Of a DNA stretch of 64,000 nt, positions 44,049 through 53,406 are shown one piece after another (the first letter of the stretch is position 1; each line of letters starts with the position of its first letter). Source of the DNA: Phycisphaerales bacterium (GTDB taxonomy: Bacteria > Planctomycetota > Phycisphaerae > Phycisphaerales > UBA1924); contig JASBRY010000009.1 of NCBI GenBank assembly GCA_030149165.1, positions 868,001 to 932,000 on the forward strand, read 5' to 3'. Position numbers and translations under genes: made by a program. Below the pieces are notes generated by a model. It made no database searches, had not been told where the DNA came from, and worked only from the letters and a program-made list of their open reading frames with translations.

Positions 44049-46139
44049 TTACTCGGCGCGTTGTTCGACAGGTTCTGATGAGCCGTTGTTGACAGGTTGG
44101 AGAAGTGATCCTTCTGGTGGTTCTTGTGCTGGAGGAGCAGGAGGATTGACCGGAACGAGCAATGAACGGCGTCTGGTGACAGGCGAGTTCTCGCGATCGA
44201 CAACCTGCTGACGCGGATCGTTTACTGGGACCATCGTGATGGAATCTTCAGGACCTTCTGGTCGGATCTCGATGTCTGGCTGCTCTGTGGATGCGAGCAG
44301 ATCCGCGAGCAGTTGGTCTTCTTCAGTCGTGAATCCGGCAACGATCCCGAGTTCTTGATACATCTCGTAGAGCGCTCCGACGACTCCTGAGTAGGAGAGT
44401 CCTAAGCCGCGATTAACTGAGCCTGGTGTGGGTTCTGTCGCGAGGAACTCGACGAGCGATGGAAGATCATCCGGGACATCGGAGTGGGTATAGGTCCGGC
44501 GTTTCTTGTCATCACGGTAGTACAAGCGGATCGGGTCTCCCGCGCTGTCCGATGCAAGCATCAAGCGGTCTGACCAAGCGGTCGCAAGCAGCGGTGTGTG
44601 CACAAACTGATCAGCACCAAAGAGCACGATGCGTGGTTCATTGTGCTGAGTGACATAGATCAACGGCTCACCAAACGGGACGGTGTCGAGAAAGAACTTC
44701 CCGGCGACGAGCTTTCTCGATACCCCACGGACAGGGTCTGCGGGGAGTTGGACTCGCGCAAGGACATCGATCTGTTGTTCAATACCTGAACCGCCTCGTT
44801 CACGATTGCTGAGACTGCGTGCGATCTGGCGCTTGCGAGCACTGATCGCGCGTTCCATGAGCCCTTCATATGCTTCGATCCGGACATTGAGGCGATCGGA
44901 TTCGAGGAGCTCGCGGAGGACCTTGTCAGGGATCAGTGAGTCTTCGATGCGTGCGAGCAGCGCGATCGAATCTGTACGCAAGCTCTCTGGTCCTTCCAAT
45001 GCGATTTTGGAGAGTGCATCCACACTCATCGGATCGCGGAGTCCGGCACCGGCGCGGAGGGCGGCGAGTCGTGGAGCCGCTTCTGGATGGTCATACAATG
45101 GGCGGATCTCGTTGAGTGCTCGTTCCCCGATTGCTTCTAGACACCAAGACATGTCGTTGGCGATGTAGGCATCTGTTTTCAATGCGGTCGCGTAGCGTTG
45201 CGCGTAGACCTCAGGGAATGATGGATCGATCGTGAGGTGTGAGATCAACTGAAGGAAGTCATCCCGGCGGTCTTGGTATCGTGAGGGGATCTGGACGACG
45301 ATCAATGATTCGTCGACGCCTCGCGCGGTTTTGAATCGATCGATGGTGTCTGCTGGGAACGCGGAGTTGATTGAACTGACCATCTGGCGAACGCGTTGGT
45401 GTGATGGGTTATCGAGGATGATCTGGATCTCGGTATCACCTGTGGTGTATCCGCCGTCGAGGATGCGTCCGATGTTGCGTGAGATGCCCCCCATCTGGAC
45501 GCCTGGTTCAGCGAATGGGTTGAGGAAGATTGGTCCCTTTGCCTTGCCGAGGACATGCGCCTGCTTGTCGTTGAACGATGCGGGAGGACCGACACGGAGT
45601 TCGGTGGTCCAGAGCTTGCCACCCTCGAGACTGGTCGCGTTGATCGCGCGGACATAAACATCGAAGCTGTCTCCGCTGCTTGATCCTGGAGGGACGGCGG
45701 CTTGGACAATGACCGCGGCTGTGTTGGGATCTTGAAGGAGTTCGCGAGGGCTTTTGCCGTAGAGCGGTGACTGAGGGTTGTCGTTGGCGACGCTGACGCC
45801 GCTGAGTCCCATCATGCGTTCGAGGTGTGCGGCGTACTGCTCGGGCATTGTGAGCCCGCCAGTGCCTTCCAGACCAACGACGAAGCCAATCCCTGAGACG
45901 AGTGTTGGGTTGTTTCCGAGGATGCGTGCTTCGGCGCCGATGGTTCCGCGCAGTACAGATGGGACCTGTCGTTCAATCTGTGGTGTAGAGATGCGCGCTT
46001 TGGGGACTGGTTCTTTCTTTCTGAATCGTCCACATCCCGGCATCAGTGTGCTTGACAGGATGAGCGCCGCGATGCAGACAGGCAATGCGATTCGTGTGAC
46101 GAAAGAGAGGCGATCAATGATCGGTTTTTGCAGGCTCAA
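44049..46139 (-). CDS. FlgI-like lipoprotein with HEAT-like repeats
   Basis: 696 residues. The N-terminus has a hydrophobic helix ending in LMPGC, a plausible though not ideal lipobox (Cys at 36). Residues about 70-310 resemble the flagellar P-ring protein FlgI: LVSGIGFVVGLEGTGGL, NTAAVIVQAAVPPGSSSGDSFDVYV, INATSLEGGKLWTTEL. Residues about 370-450 are alpha-helical HEAT-like repeats (VDALSKIALEGPESLRTDSIALLARIED). A beta-rich domain and a Pro-rich tail follow. No other flagellar gene is in the window; a flagellar P-ring would be a plain periplasmic secretory protein, not a lipoprotein of this size. It may be an envelope ring or scaffold protein derived from the FlgI fold (inference). Confidence 0.75.
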   Translation of the reverse strand: MSLQKPIIDRLSFVTRIALPVCIAALILSSTLMPGCGRFRKKEPVPKARISTPQIERQVPSVLRGTIGAEARILGNNPTLVSGIGFVVGLEGTGGLTMPEQYAAHLERMMGLSGVSVANDNPQSPLYGKSPRELLQDPNTAAVIVQAAVPPGSSSGDSFDVYVRAINATSLEGGKLWTTELRVGPPASFNDKQAHVLGKAKGPIFLNPFAEPGVQMGGISRNIGRILDGGYTTGDTEIQIILDNPSHQRVRQMVSSINSAFPADTIDRFKTARGVDESLIVVQIPSRYQDRRDDFLQLISHLTIDPSFPEVYAQRYATALKTDAYIANDMSWCLEAIGERALNEIRPLYDHPEAAPRLAALRAGAGLRDPMSVDALSKIALEGPESLRTDSIALLARIEDSLIPDKVLRELLESDRLNVRIEAYEGLMERAISARKRQIARSLSNRERGGSGIEQQIDVLARVQLPADPVRGVSRKLVAGKFFLDTVPFGEPLIYVTQHNEPRIVLFGADQFVHTPLLATAWSDRLMLASDSAGDPIRLYYRDDKKRRTYTHSDVPDDLPSLVEFLATEPTPGSVNRGLGLSYSGVVGALYEMYQELGIVAGFTTEEDQLLADLLASTEQPDIEIRPEGPEDSITMVPVNDPRQQVVDRENSPVTRRRSLLVPVNPPAPPAQEPPEGSLLQPVNNGSSEPVEQRAE

Positions 46140-47108
46140 TGGATGTCCCTTGTCTGGTTGCTAGTGCGTTGCGGTGTGACGACTTGCGTGCGCGCCGTTG
46201 GATGCTTTGGTGTGTCATAGAGACGCGCGTTGCCCCATGATGTGTGCTTCTATACGCACCTCAAAGCAGAGTGTATGCAGCGCTCTGAAATTGAGCAGCG
46301 AAGAATTCTGATCCGTATTTGAGCGATCACGCGCGTGTGCATGTGGAAAACTTCAATGCGCTGCGAGGATGTACTGAAAATCTTTGTTCGGTGGATGTAC
46401 TTTATCTGGATTCTCCGCAACATCTGGGGGCGCAGCGTTAAGCGTTTGCATTCTCATAGCTTTGGCCTTGATGCGATCGCGTCTTATGGCAAACAGCAAG
46501 TGTGAAGAGTTGAAACGAAATCAGTTTTTTGTCCGAATTCCCTCCGAAGTGGTTCCACAACACCTTGTGGCTCGCTATCATCAAGGCCCATCGCATCCGA
46601 TATATTGGGGTGTGACAGGAAAAACTGAAGATTTCCATCGTGGGAAGTCGAGAACTGGAGAGGACTTGGAATCAACCGACAGGATATCCACAGGACCCAC
46701 ATCCGACGGATCTTTGAAGTTGAACCCAATCTGAACACGACTCGGCAGCACGCTCACGGAAGTTTGGAAAATATTCAGTTTCTGTTTTTGTGAAGGTCGC
46801 TCGATTCCCTTTCGACCACTCGCGAAGACGGCACAGAGCACGCAGCGTCCCGGTGGGCAACCAGGGGTCTGCACGCTCAACCAGTGAGGCGTCCCCTTCG
46901 TTCCGGGGCACCTGAAAACATGCACCACGCTTGAGTGGTTAGGGATGATCCCCTAGCCGCAGAGAGTTGTCGTGCGTCATCTCGTTCTTGGATCGTGTGT
47001 GGACACGCGGCTCAGGGACACTTTCGGAGGCCGGGACATCGGAAGTCCCATCGAGATTGATTCAGTGAGACTGATTCAGTTTCGACAGACAAGACGGAGC
47101 AGAGCGTT
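46140..47108. other. Long intergenic region upstream of dcd
   Basis: 969 bp between divergent genes. Several open frames exist (for example 46384-46734 plus), but none shows family features or a ribosome binding site I trust. The stretch 46383-46800 is AT-richer and featureless to me. From about 46845 the sequence is rich in short perfect hairpins (separate entry). A further hairpin, CGTGT/ACACG, lies at 46994-47007, and GATTCAGTGAGACTGATTCAG at 47058-47078 contains a short direct repeat. Confidence 0.5.
46846..46956 (+). ncRNA. Candidate structured RNA or leader upstream of dcd
   Basis: Consecutive hairpins readable by eye: GGT/ACC with flanking CC/GG at 46849-46866; ACGCTCA (46873-46879) with TGAG and CGT (46885-46892, one bulged G); CCCC/GGGG around a TTCG-containing loop at 46893-46908; ACCAC (46924-46928) with GTGGT (46935-46939); TAGGG (46940-46944) with CCCTA (46951-46955). 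They lie 150-260 nt before dcd on the same strand. No known riboswitch consensus was recognised. Could be a leader or an independent RNA; strand is inferred from the downstream genes. Confidence 0.3.
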
Positions 47109-47681
47109 ATGCCAGTCCTTTGCGATACACAGATCGAAAAACTCGTGGACATCAAACCCTTCGAACGCGCCATCAAGCGTGAAGGCACAATCTCCTACGG
47201 CGTTTCCTCGTACGGTTACGATGTCCGCGTCGGGACCGAGTTCAAAATCTTCACCCCGACCCCGCCTTCTGGTGGTGTTGCGGTCGTCGATCCCAAAGCG
47301 TTCACTGATGATTTCATGGTGCGCGTCGATACCGCGGAGCGCGGGACTGACCATGTGATCATCCCTCCCAACAGCTTTGCGCTGTGCGAGACTGTGGAGT
47401 GGTTCGATATCCCTCGTGACATCCTTGTGCTGTGTGTTGGTAAGTCGACCTATGCACGCTGCGGATTGATCGTGAATGTCACGCCGCTGGAACCAGAGTG
47501 GCGCGGGAAGGTGACACTCGAGATCTCCAACACGACCCCGCTTCCGGCGAAGGTCTACGCGAACGAGGGGATCGCGCAGTTCGTGTTCCTCAAAGGCGAC
47601 GAGGTGTGTGCTCAGAGTTATGCGGATAAAGCCGGGAAGTATCAGGACCAGGGCGGACTGACACTGCCACGCGTCGACTGA
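47109..47681 (+). CDS. dcd: dCTP deaminase
   Basis: Homotrimeric enzyme turning dCTP into dUTP, the first step toward dTTP. 190 residues with the family's [15 protein letters not shown] start, [31 protein letters not shown] active-site region and [18 protein letters not shown] at 47096-47099 serves as ribosome binding site. Followed by nrdJ after 84 bp, so two dNTP-pool genes are adjacent and probably cotranscribed. Bifunctional deaminase/dUTPase is an alternative not excluded by sequence. Confidence 0.94.
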   Translation: MPVLCDTQIEKLVDIKPFERAIKREGTISYGVSSYGYDVRVGTEFKIFTPTPPSGGVAVVDPKAFTDDFMVRVDTAERGTDHVIIPPNSFALCETVEWFDIPRDILVLCVGKSTYARCGLIVNVTPLEPEWRGKVTLEISNTTPLPAKVYANEGIAQFVFLKGDEVCAQSYADKAGKYQDQGGLTLPRVD

Positions 47682-47765
47682 ATTTTGAATCAAGACTTTG
47701 TCCACGCAATCTGTTTTCCGCGTGATGTATTTCGTTGATAAAGACAACCCGAAAGAAAAATCTCC

Positions 47766-50700
47766 ATGAAAATCACCCGCAGATTCACCAAGGAAGGTAT
47801 GGACCCGTTTGCATCCACGGAGTGGACGACGCGAGCGAGTCGGATCACGAACCCGGACGGTTCGATTGTCTTTGAGATGCCTGATGCTGAGGTCCCGGTT
47901 GGGTTCTCGCAGCTCGCGACCGACATCATGGTGTCGAAATACTTCCGCAAAGCGGGGGTGCCTCAGCTTGAAGAGAAGTTCGCGCTCCCAGGACAGAGTG
48001 AGCAGCTCCGCGACGAGGACGGCTCGGTCACGATGGGACCTGAACGCTCGGCGCGTCAGGTGATCCATCGTCTCGCGGGATGCTGGCGTCACTGGGGCGA
48101 GACGCACAACTACTTCGATACCACTGAGGATGCGCAGGCGTTCTACGACGAGCTGGTGTACATGCTGGTCCACCAGATGTGCGCTCCCAACTCGCCTCAG
48201 TGGTTCAACACTGGTCTCAACTGGGCGTACGGCATCAGCGGTCCCGCGCAAGGTCACTGGGTTGTCAATCCCGAGACCGGACTCCCGGAACTCGCGGATG
48301 ATGCGTACACGCACCCACAACCCCACGCGTGCTTTATCCAGTCGATCGATGACTCGCTCGTCAATGAGGGCGGGATCATGGACCTTTGGATGCGCGAGGC
48401 GCGTCTGTTTAAGTACGGCTCGGGAACGGGCACCAACTTCTCGAACCTCCGCGCTGAGAACGAACTGCTCTCAGGGGGCGGCAAGTCGTCGGGTCTGATG
48501 TCGTGGTTGAAGATCGGCGATCGTGCCGCGGGCGCGATCAAGAGTGGGGGAACCACTCGACGCGCCGCGAAGATGGTGTGTCTGGATATGGATCACCCCG
48601 ACATCGAGTCCTTCGTGAACTGGAAGGTCCGTGAGGAGATCAAGGTCGCGGCGCTCGTTGAGGGGCTCAAAGCAATCCAGAACGAGAAGGCATCGGATCT
48701 GGACAGCGAAACCGTCGGCGAGACCGCGGCGCGTCTGGGGCTCAAGCTGGATTACGACTTCAACGGCGAGGCGTACGGCACGGTCGCGGGTCAGAACTCG
48801 AACAACTCGGTCCGGATTCCCGATGCGTTCTTTGATGCCGTGGATGCGGGTGATGCGTGGCAGACGACTTACCGCACGAGCGGCGAGGTCGCGAGCACGG
48901 TCGATGCGCGGAAGCTGTGGGACGATGTCGCGTACGCTGCGTGGCGCTGTGCGGACCCTGGGGTTCAGTACGATACGACGATCAATGCGTGGCACACCTG
49001 TCCGAACGCGGGGATGATCAACGCATCGAATCCGTGTAGTGAGTACATGTTCCTCGACAACACAGCATGCAACCTCGCTTCTTTGAATGTCATGAAGTTC
49101 TACGACGCGAATACACGCGAGTTCGACATCGAACGCTTTGAGCACGGCGTCGATCTGTGGACGATGGTCCTCGAGATCTCGGTCCTCATGGCGGCGTTCC
49201 CCTCCAAGGAAATCGCGGAACTGAGCTACAAGTACCGCACGACTGGACTCGGATACGCGAACCTCGGCGCGATGCTGATGCAAGCGGGGATCCCATACGA
49301 CTCGGAAGCGGGCACGGCGATCTGTGGTTGCTTGACCGCGATCCTGACGGGTCGTTCGTACAGAATGTCGGCGATGATGGCGCGTGAGCATGGGCCGTTC
49401 CCTGGATACGAACCAGAGCGTGACAACATGCTTCGTGTGATGCGCAACCACCGGCGCGCCGCGATGGGCGTGGCGCGTGACAGCGGCGAGTACGAAGAAC
49501 TCCGCATCACTCCGGTCCCGATCGATCACGATCTCATCCGCGATCACGGCGTGCCACTGGGGAACGCGATGGAGCTGCTGCACCACGCGACGACCGCGTG
49601 GGACGATGCGCTGGATCTCGGAGAGCTCTACGGCTACCGCAACGCACAGACGACGGTCATTGCGCCGACAGGGACCATTGGTCTGCTGATGGATTGTGAT
49701 ACCACAGGTGTTGAGCCGGACTTCGCGCTTGTGAAGTTCAAGAAGCTCGCGGGTGGCGGGTACTTTAAGATCGCAAATGCGTCGATCGATCCGGCACTGG
49801 AAGCACTCGGATACGACGAGACGCAACGCCGTGAGATGATCCAGTACATCCTTGGTACGCTGAACCTGCATGTCCCGATGCCATCGGATATCGAGGACAG
49901 CGTGGGTGTCTCGCTCGCGGCGTGGCTGACCGATCATGGTCTTGATGATGACGATCTGCAGAAGATCACCGATGCGCTCCCAAGCGTGTTCGAGATCGGG
50001 TTCGCGTTCAGCGCGTGGGCGCTGGGCGATGACACACTGCGTCACCTCGGCGTTGATCCAGAAGAAGCGAAGGCGGATCCGAGCTTCAATGCACTCAAGT
50101 TCCTTGGTCTGACAGGCAAGCAGATTGCTGAGTTGAATGAGCTCGTTTGTGGCACACAGACGATCGAAGGGGCTCCGCACCTCAAGGATGAGCACCTCGC
50201 GGTCTTCGATTGTGCAAGCACCTGCGGCGCCAAGGGCACGCGTTCGATCTCAGCGGGTGGTCACATCCGGATGATGGCGGCGGCGCAGCCATTCATCTCT
50301 GGAGCGATCTCCAAGACGATCAACCTGCCGCATGATGCGTCGGTGAAAGACATCCAGGATGCGTACCGGTTGTCGTGGGAACTGGGTCTCAAAGCGAACG
50401 CGCTGTATCGCGACGGCTGCAAGCTGAGTCAGCCGCTCAATGCGAAGAGCGATACAGAGACCGAGCTTGATGACGATGTGGTCATCGACGAGCTCGATCA
50501 GGCGGCGGCGCTTGATGAGATCGCGACGGATGTCGCGGAGCTTGCTGAGGCCGCGGGCGATGAGAATGTGCGTGTGGTGGTGAAGAAGGAGGTCGAGATC
50601 GTGCATCGTCCGATGCGTCGTCGTCTTCCGGAAACACGGAGATCACTGACGCACAAGTTCAACATCGCGGGTCACGAGGGGTACCTGACTGTCGGGTGCT

Positions 50701-51293
50701 ACGAGGACGGGAAGCCGGGCGAGTTGTTCATTACCATGGCGAAAGAAGGCTCGACCATCGGTGGGCTCATGGATTCGCTCGGGACCTCGACTTCTGTGGC
50801 GCTGCAGTACGGCGTGCCGCTCGAGTCGCTCGTCCGCAAGTTCACGCACCAGCGCTTTGAACCTGCGGGGATGACGACGAATCGTGATATCCCGTTTGCG
50901 AAATCACTGGTGGATTACATCTTCCGCTGGCTCGGGATGGAGTTCATCGATGGCTATCGCGAAGCGAATATCCCGGCTCGTGCGAATCCTGAGCCCAAGG
51001 AACAGGCCGACAAGCCAGATCCGGTTGTGAGACGGATCCCGGTGCAGGACATCGAACCCAAGGCGAAGGAAAGCAAACCTGAACCAACGATCATCAAAGC
51101 GGAACTGACAGAGACTCAGGTCGCCGCGAAGACGAGCGATGGGACACAGGTTGATGCACGCAGCGCGACGCTCTCAATGGCGCTCGATGCGGCGGGTGAT
51201 GCTCCGCCTTGCGACGTGTGCGGCACGATCACGGTTCGCAGCGGGACTTGTTACAAGTGTCTCAACTGCGGTGCTTCGATGGGCTGCAGCTGA
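47766..51293 (+). CDS. nrdJ: Vitamin B12-dependent (class II) ribonucleotide reductase
   Basis: Adenosylcobalamin-dependent NDP reductase, 1175 residues. Key parts: the N-terminal NSPQWFNTGLNW, the GSGTGTNFSNLRAENELLSGGG loop, NPCSEYMFLDNTACNLASLN with an active-site Cys and nearby residues, PTGTIGLLMDCDTTGVEPDFAL, and the C-terminal Cys cluster CDVCG...CYKCLNCGASMGC that resembles a zinc ribbon and supplies reducing thiols. No N-terminal ATP cone is evident. An internal Asp/Glu-rich linker lies near 895-940. No intein. The 84-bp gap upstream is too short for a cobalamin riboswitch. Confidence 0.96.
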   Translation: MKITRRFTKEGMDPFASTEWTTRASRITNPDGSIVFEMPDAEVPVGFSQLATDIMVSKYFRKAGVPQLEEKFALPGQSEQLRDEDGSVTMGPERSARQVIHRLAGCWRHWGETHNYFDTTEDAQAFYDELVYMLVHQMCAPNSPQWFNTGLNWAYGISGPAQGHWVVNPETGLPELADDAYTHPQPHACFIQSIDDSLVNEGGIMDLWMREARLFKYGSGTGTNFSNLRAENELLSGGGKSSGLMSWLKIGDRAAGAIKSGGTTRRAAKMVCLDMDHPDIESFVNWKVREEIKVAALVEGLKAIQNEKASDLDSETVGETAARLGLKLDYDFNGEAYGTVAGQNSNNSVRIPDAFFDAVDAGDAWQTTYRTSGEVASTVDARKLWDDVAYAAWRCADPGVQYDTTINAWHTCPNAGMINASNPCSEYMFLDNTACNLASLNVMKFYDANTREFDIERFEHGVDLWTMVLEISVLMAAFPSKEIAELSYKYRTTGLGYANLGAMLMQAGIPYDSEAGTAICGCLTAILTGRSYRMSAMMAREHGPFPGYEPERDNMLRVMRNHRRAAMGVARDSGEYEELRITPVPIDHDLIRDHGVPLGNAMELLHHATTAWDDALDLGELYGYRNAQTTVIAPTGTIGLLMDCDTTGVEPDFALVKFKKLAGGGYFKIANASIDPALEALGYDETQRREMIQYILGTLNLHVPMPSDIEDSVGVSLAAWLTDHGLDDDDLQKITDALPSVFEIGFAFSAWALGDDTLRHLGVDPEEAKADPSFNALKFLGLTGKQIAELNELVCGTQTIEGAPHLKDEHLAVFDCASTCGAKGTRSISAGGHIRMMAAAQPFISGAISKTINLPHDASVKDIQDAYRLSWELGLKANALYRDGCKLSQPLNAKSDTETELDDDVVIDELDQAAALDEIATDVAELAEAAGDENVRVVVKKEVEIVHRPMRRRLPETRRSLTHKFNIAGHEGYLTVGCYEDGKPGELFITMAKEGSTIGGLMDSLGTSTSVALQYGVPLESLVRKFTHQRFEPAGMTTNRDIPFAKSLVDYIFRWLGMEFIDGYREANIPARANPEPKEQADKPDPVVRRIPVQDIEPKAKESKPEPTIIKAELTETQVAAKTSDGTQVDARSATLSMALDAAGDAPPCDVCGTITVRSGTCYKCLNCGASMGCS

Positions 51294-51337
51294 GCAGGAT
51301 TGTTTAGGAAATGAAATCAAGGGTTGTGTTCGCGCCC

Positions 51338-51558
51338 GGTTCACGGTTGATAACGCGCGGCGGTCAGGATGACTGGTCGCATTCAGATAGGGATGGTCAG
51401 CAATCGAATGGAAATGAATGCTGCGGGTGTTGGTCACGGAGAGATCGGCACTCGAACCCCGGCAGACGGACGGCTCTTTGGAGCCATGGAGTAGTTGAAG
51501 CCGGATTGAGCTGATGAACTCGCAATCTCTGACCGCCGCGCGTTGTCAGCCGTGAACC
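51338..51558. repeat. Imperfect inverted repeat, 30-nt arms
   Basis: Arms 51338-51367 and 51529-51558 match in 28 of 30 positions when one is reverse-complemented. The arms begin with GGTTCACGG and end with GGCGGTCAG on the left side. The two differences place G opposite T of the left arm, which stay paired as G-U in plus-strand RNA. No target-site duplication is seen outside the arms. Confidence 0.85.
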
Positions 51559-51629
51559 ACCAAGCTTGTCTCTCTCCCAGAGACAGTGTCGTCCGGGCAA
51601 TCCCTGCCTCCAGCCCGGAGACACCCTTA

Positions 51630-51668
51630 CCCCCGGGCAAGCCCACCACGGCCCGGGGGTTTCTTGTT
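51630..51668 (+). terminator. Strong Rho-independent terminator
   Basis: CCCCCGGGC (51630-51638) pairs with GCCCGGGGG (51651-51659) over a 12-nt loop, followed by TTTCTTGTT. It closes the region after nrdJ and the candidate RNA, and precedes the CPBP gene by about 50 bp. Confidence 0.88.
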
Positions 51669-51713
51669 GAAACGAACCAATCATCGATCCCAACTCTGGT
51701 ATGGTGACACAGC

Positions 51714-52523
51714 ATGCATGAACGCGATGAACTAGATCAGTCGATCCGATGGGATATCGTGGTGGTGATCGCGTTGATATCGCTCGTTGGGGTGTTGGGA
51801 TTCAAGCTGCTGTGGATGATTGAGGGATACCGAGCCTCGATATTGAAACTCTCTCCCGATGTGATTCTGTCGATTCATCCGATCACACGGATGGTTTTGG
51901 TGGGGGTAGGGGTGCTGATCGTCTATCGGATGGCAAAGCGCGGACAGCAGAAGACAATGGGGCTGATGATCGGTTGGGGAAATGCGATCAAAGGGATCGG
52001 GATCGGGCTTACCTGTTCGCTTCCAATGTTGCTGCTGGGATTACTGAGTGATGAGTTTTCTCTTTACTGGCGCCAGATCGTCCACGGCTCGATCATGCCT
52101 GGACTGACGGAAGAGGTCTTCTATCGAGCGTTCATGTTCGGATTGCTCGTGCAAGTCGCACGCTGTCCGATGTGGACCACGGCGATTGTCACTGGGATCG
52201 TGTTCGGACTGGCGCATGTGGATATCACACCTGAAGAGGGGCAGACGATCATTGGTCAGCTCGGGTTCTGGATCGCGATGATCGCAGCGGGTGGGTTCAT
52301 GTATGCATGGATCTACTACGCATCGAACTGGAATCTATGGGTGGTGATCGCACTGCACGCCGGGATGAATCTGTGGTGGGATATGTTTGATCTGACGAGC
52401 ACGCCTTTGGGAGGATGGGGCGCGACGGGTGCTCGTGTTCTGAGTGTTGGATTGGTCGTGCTGTTTGTGATGTATTTCAAGGTGCTGGGATCACCTCAGC
52501 GATCTACCATCAAGCGTGAGTAA
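51714..52523 (+). CDS. CPBP family intramembrane glutamic protease
   Basis: 269-residue multi-span membrane protein (about eight segments) with the ABI/CAAX-protease motifs: TEEVFYRAF (E-E-x3-R) near residue 130, FGLAHVDITP with the motif 2 His, and HAGMNLWWD with the motif 3 His/Asn. Family members cleave within membranes or modify prenylated or peptide substrates; no bacteriocin genes are around. Its stop overlaps the following gene's GTG by 8 nt. Confidence 0.87.
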   Translation: MHERDELDQSIRWDIVVVIALISLVGVLGFKLLWMIEGYRASILKLSPDVILSIHPITRMVLVGVGVLIVYRMAKRGQQKTMGLMIGWGNAIKGIGIGLTCSLPMLLLGLLSDEFSLYWRQIVHGSIMPGLTEEVFYRAFMFGLLVQVARCPMWTTAIVTGIVFGLAHVDITPEEGQTIIGQLGFWIAMIAAGGFMYAWIYYASNWNLWVVIALHAGMNLWWDMFDLTSTPLGGWGATGARVLSVGLVVLFVMYFKVLGSPQRSTIKRE

Positions 52524-53331
52524 TACAGACAAAACCGATACAACGACTTGGGCTTCACTCTTAGCGGGATGGGTGCAGTTCGCGCAAGGTGCCGTGGCGC
52601 TCCCCGATGATGCGGTGGGAGATCGATGGAGAGCGTGCGTCGCGCCGTCGATTGGGTTGCATGCGATCGCGATGGCGCTTGCGGAACTCCATAAAGTCGA
52701 TCCAGATGAACGCCCGCTCGCGATGGACAAAGCGGAGCTGGGGATCAAGGAGCACGCGAAGGAGATCAATACGGCGTGGGCCGCCGAGCCGATGCCCGAA
52801 TCCCTGAAGGAGTTGATCGAGGACGCGAAATCCGCGTGGGAGGATTCGTTGCACGAGGGGGTCGTCTGGCGCTGCAAATCCGAGCGGTTCGTCACGCGCC
52901 ATCCCGGCGAGATCGGTCTTGCGATGCGAGAAGCGGGGTTTATGGGAGAGATCTTCGTCGCCGCGCCAGGGGTCGAGATGTTTAAGGATGCGCCGGTTGC
53001 GTGGTGCCGGGATCAGTCGGGGGGGATGCCGGACGAGCAGGTGGTGGAGTTTGTGGATGGATTTCTCGAGACCTGCACTGGGAAGGTGGAGCGTCCGGAG
53101 ATCATGCGTCCTTTGCATCAGGTGTATCGACAGATGGACTTCCTGTCAGGCGGGGTCCACGATCTGGTCGCGCCGGTGACTGGGGATCTTCCGGCTGGTC
53201 AGCCGTTGCTGGTTCCTGTGGTGGTGGGGGGTGAGGTGTGCTCTGTGTCGCTCCCGCCCAAATCGGGCAAGCCGATGGATCCGATCGAGGTAAAGTGGTC
53301 AACTATCGCGGCGGACGAGGCGGAAAACTAG
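52516..53331 (+). CDS. Hypothetical soluble protein
   Basis: 271 residues from GTG 52516, overlapping the CPBP gene end by 8 nt, so probably translationally coupled. Helical N-terminal half (LLAGWVQFAQGAVALPDDAVGDRW; IGLHAIAMALAELHKV), a mixed middle and a beta-rich C-terminus (GQPLLVPVVVGGEVCSVSLPP). No signal peptide, membrane helix or motif I know. Confidence 0.7.
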   Translation: MSNTDKTDTTTWASLLAGWVQFAQGAVALPDDAVGDRWRACVAPSIGLHAIAMALAELHKVDPDERPLAMDKAELGIKEHAKEINTAWAAEPMPESLKELIEDAKSAWEDSLHEGVVWRCKSERFVTRHPGEIGLAMREAGFMGEIFVAAPGVEMFKDAPVAWCRDQSGGMPDEQVVEFVDGFLETCTGKVERPEIMRPLHQVYRQMDFLSGGVHDLVAPVTGDLPAGQPLLVPVVVGGEVCSVSLPPKSGKPMDPIEVKWSTIAADEAEN

Positions 53332-53406
53332 ACCCTCGCTCAGCGGTGTCTAGGATGCGATTGACGGTATTTTGACTCGAAATCACACGGAAAGGACACC
53401 GTTTCA

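Larger units (their letters stand above)
51338..51668 (+). ncRNA. Candidate structured non-coding RNA after nrdJ
   Basis: The 30-bp arm pairing closes a 161-nt interior with further helices: GCATTCA (51379-51385) with TGAATGC (51415-51421); GGCTC (51472-51476) with GAGCC (51481-51485); GATTG/CAATC with inner AG/CT around 51504-51527. After the arms come GTCTCT/AGAGAC (51568-51584), TCCGGGC (51592-51598) with GCCCGGA (51613-51619), and the terminator hairpin. It does not match tmRNA, RNase P, SRP or 6S RNA as I know them. It could be the nrdJ 3' UTR or a separate RNA; no promoter was identified between 51293 and 51338. Confidence 0.45.

Noticed and set aside
46384-46734. Possible 116-residue protein in the dcd upstream gap
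   Set aside because: No ribosome binding site, low-complexity hydrophobic start, no family resemblance, competing frames on both strands.
47682-47765. Cobalamin riboswitch before nrdJ
   Set aside because: The gap is 84 bp and has none of the conserved B12-box sequence.
51429-51465. tRNA-like 3' end on the minus strand (GGTTCGAGTGCCG followed by TCTCTCC, resembling tRNA-Ser)
   Set aside because: The T-stem does not pair, the CCA is displaced, and the only GGAGAGA partner is about 140 nt away, too far for any tRNA.
51338-51558. Retron or miniature transposon reading of the inverted repeat
   Set aside because: No reverse transcriptase or transposase nearby and no target-site duplication; a transposon origin is not fully excluded without a genome-wide search.
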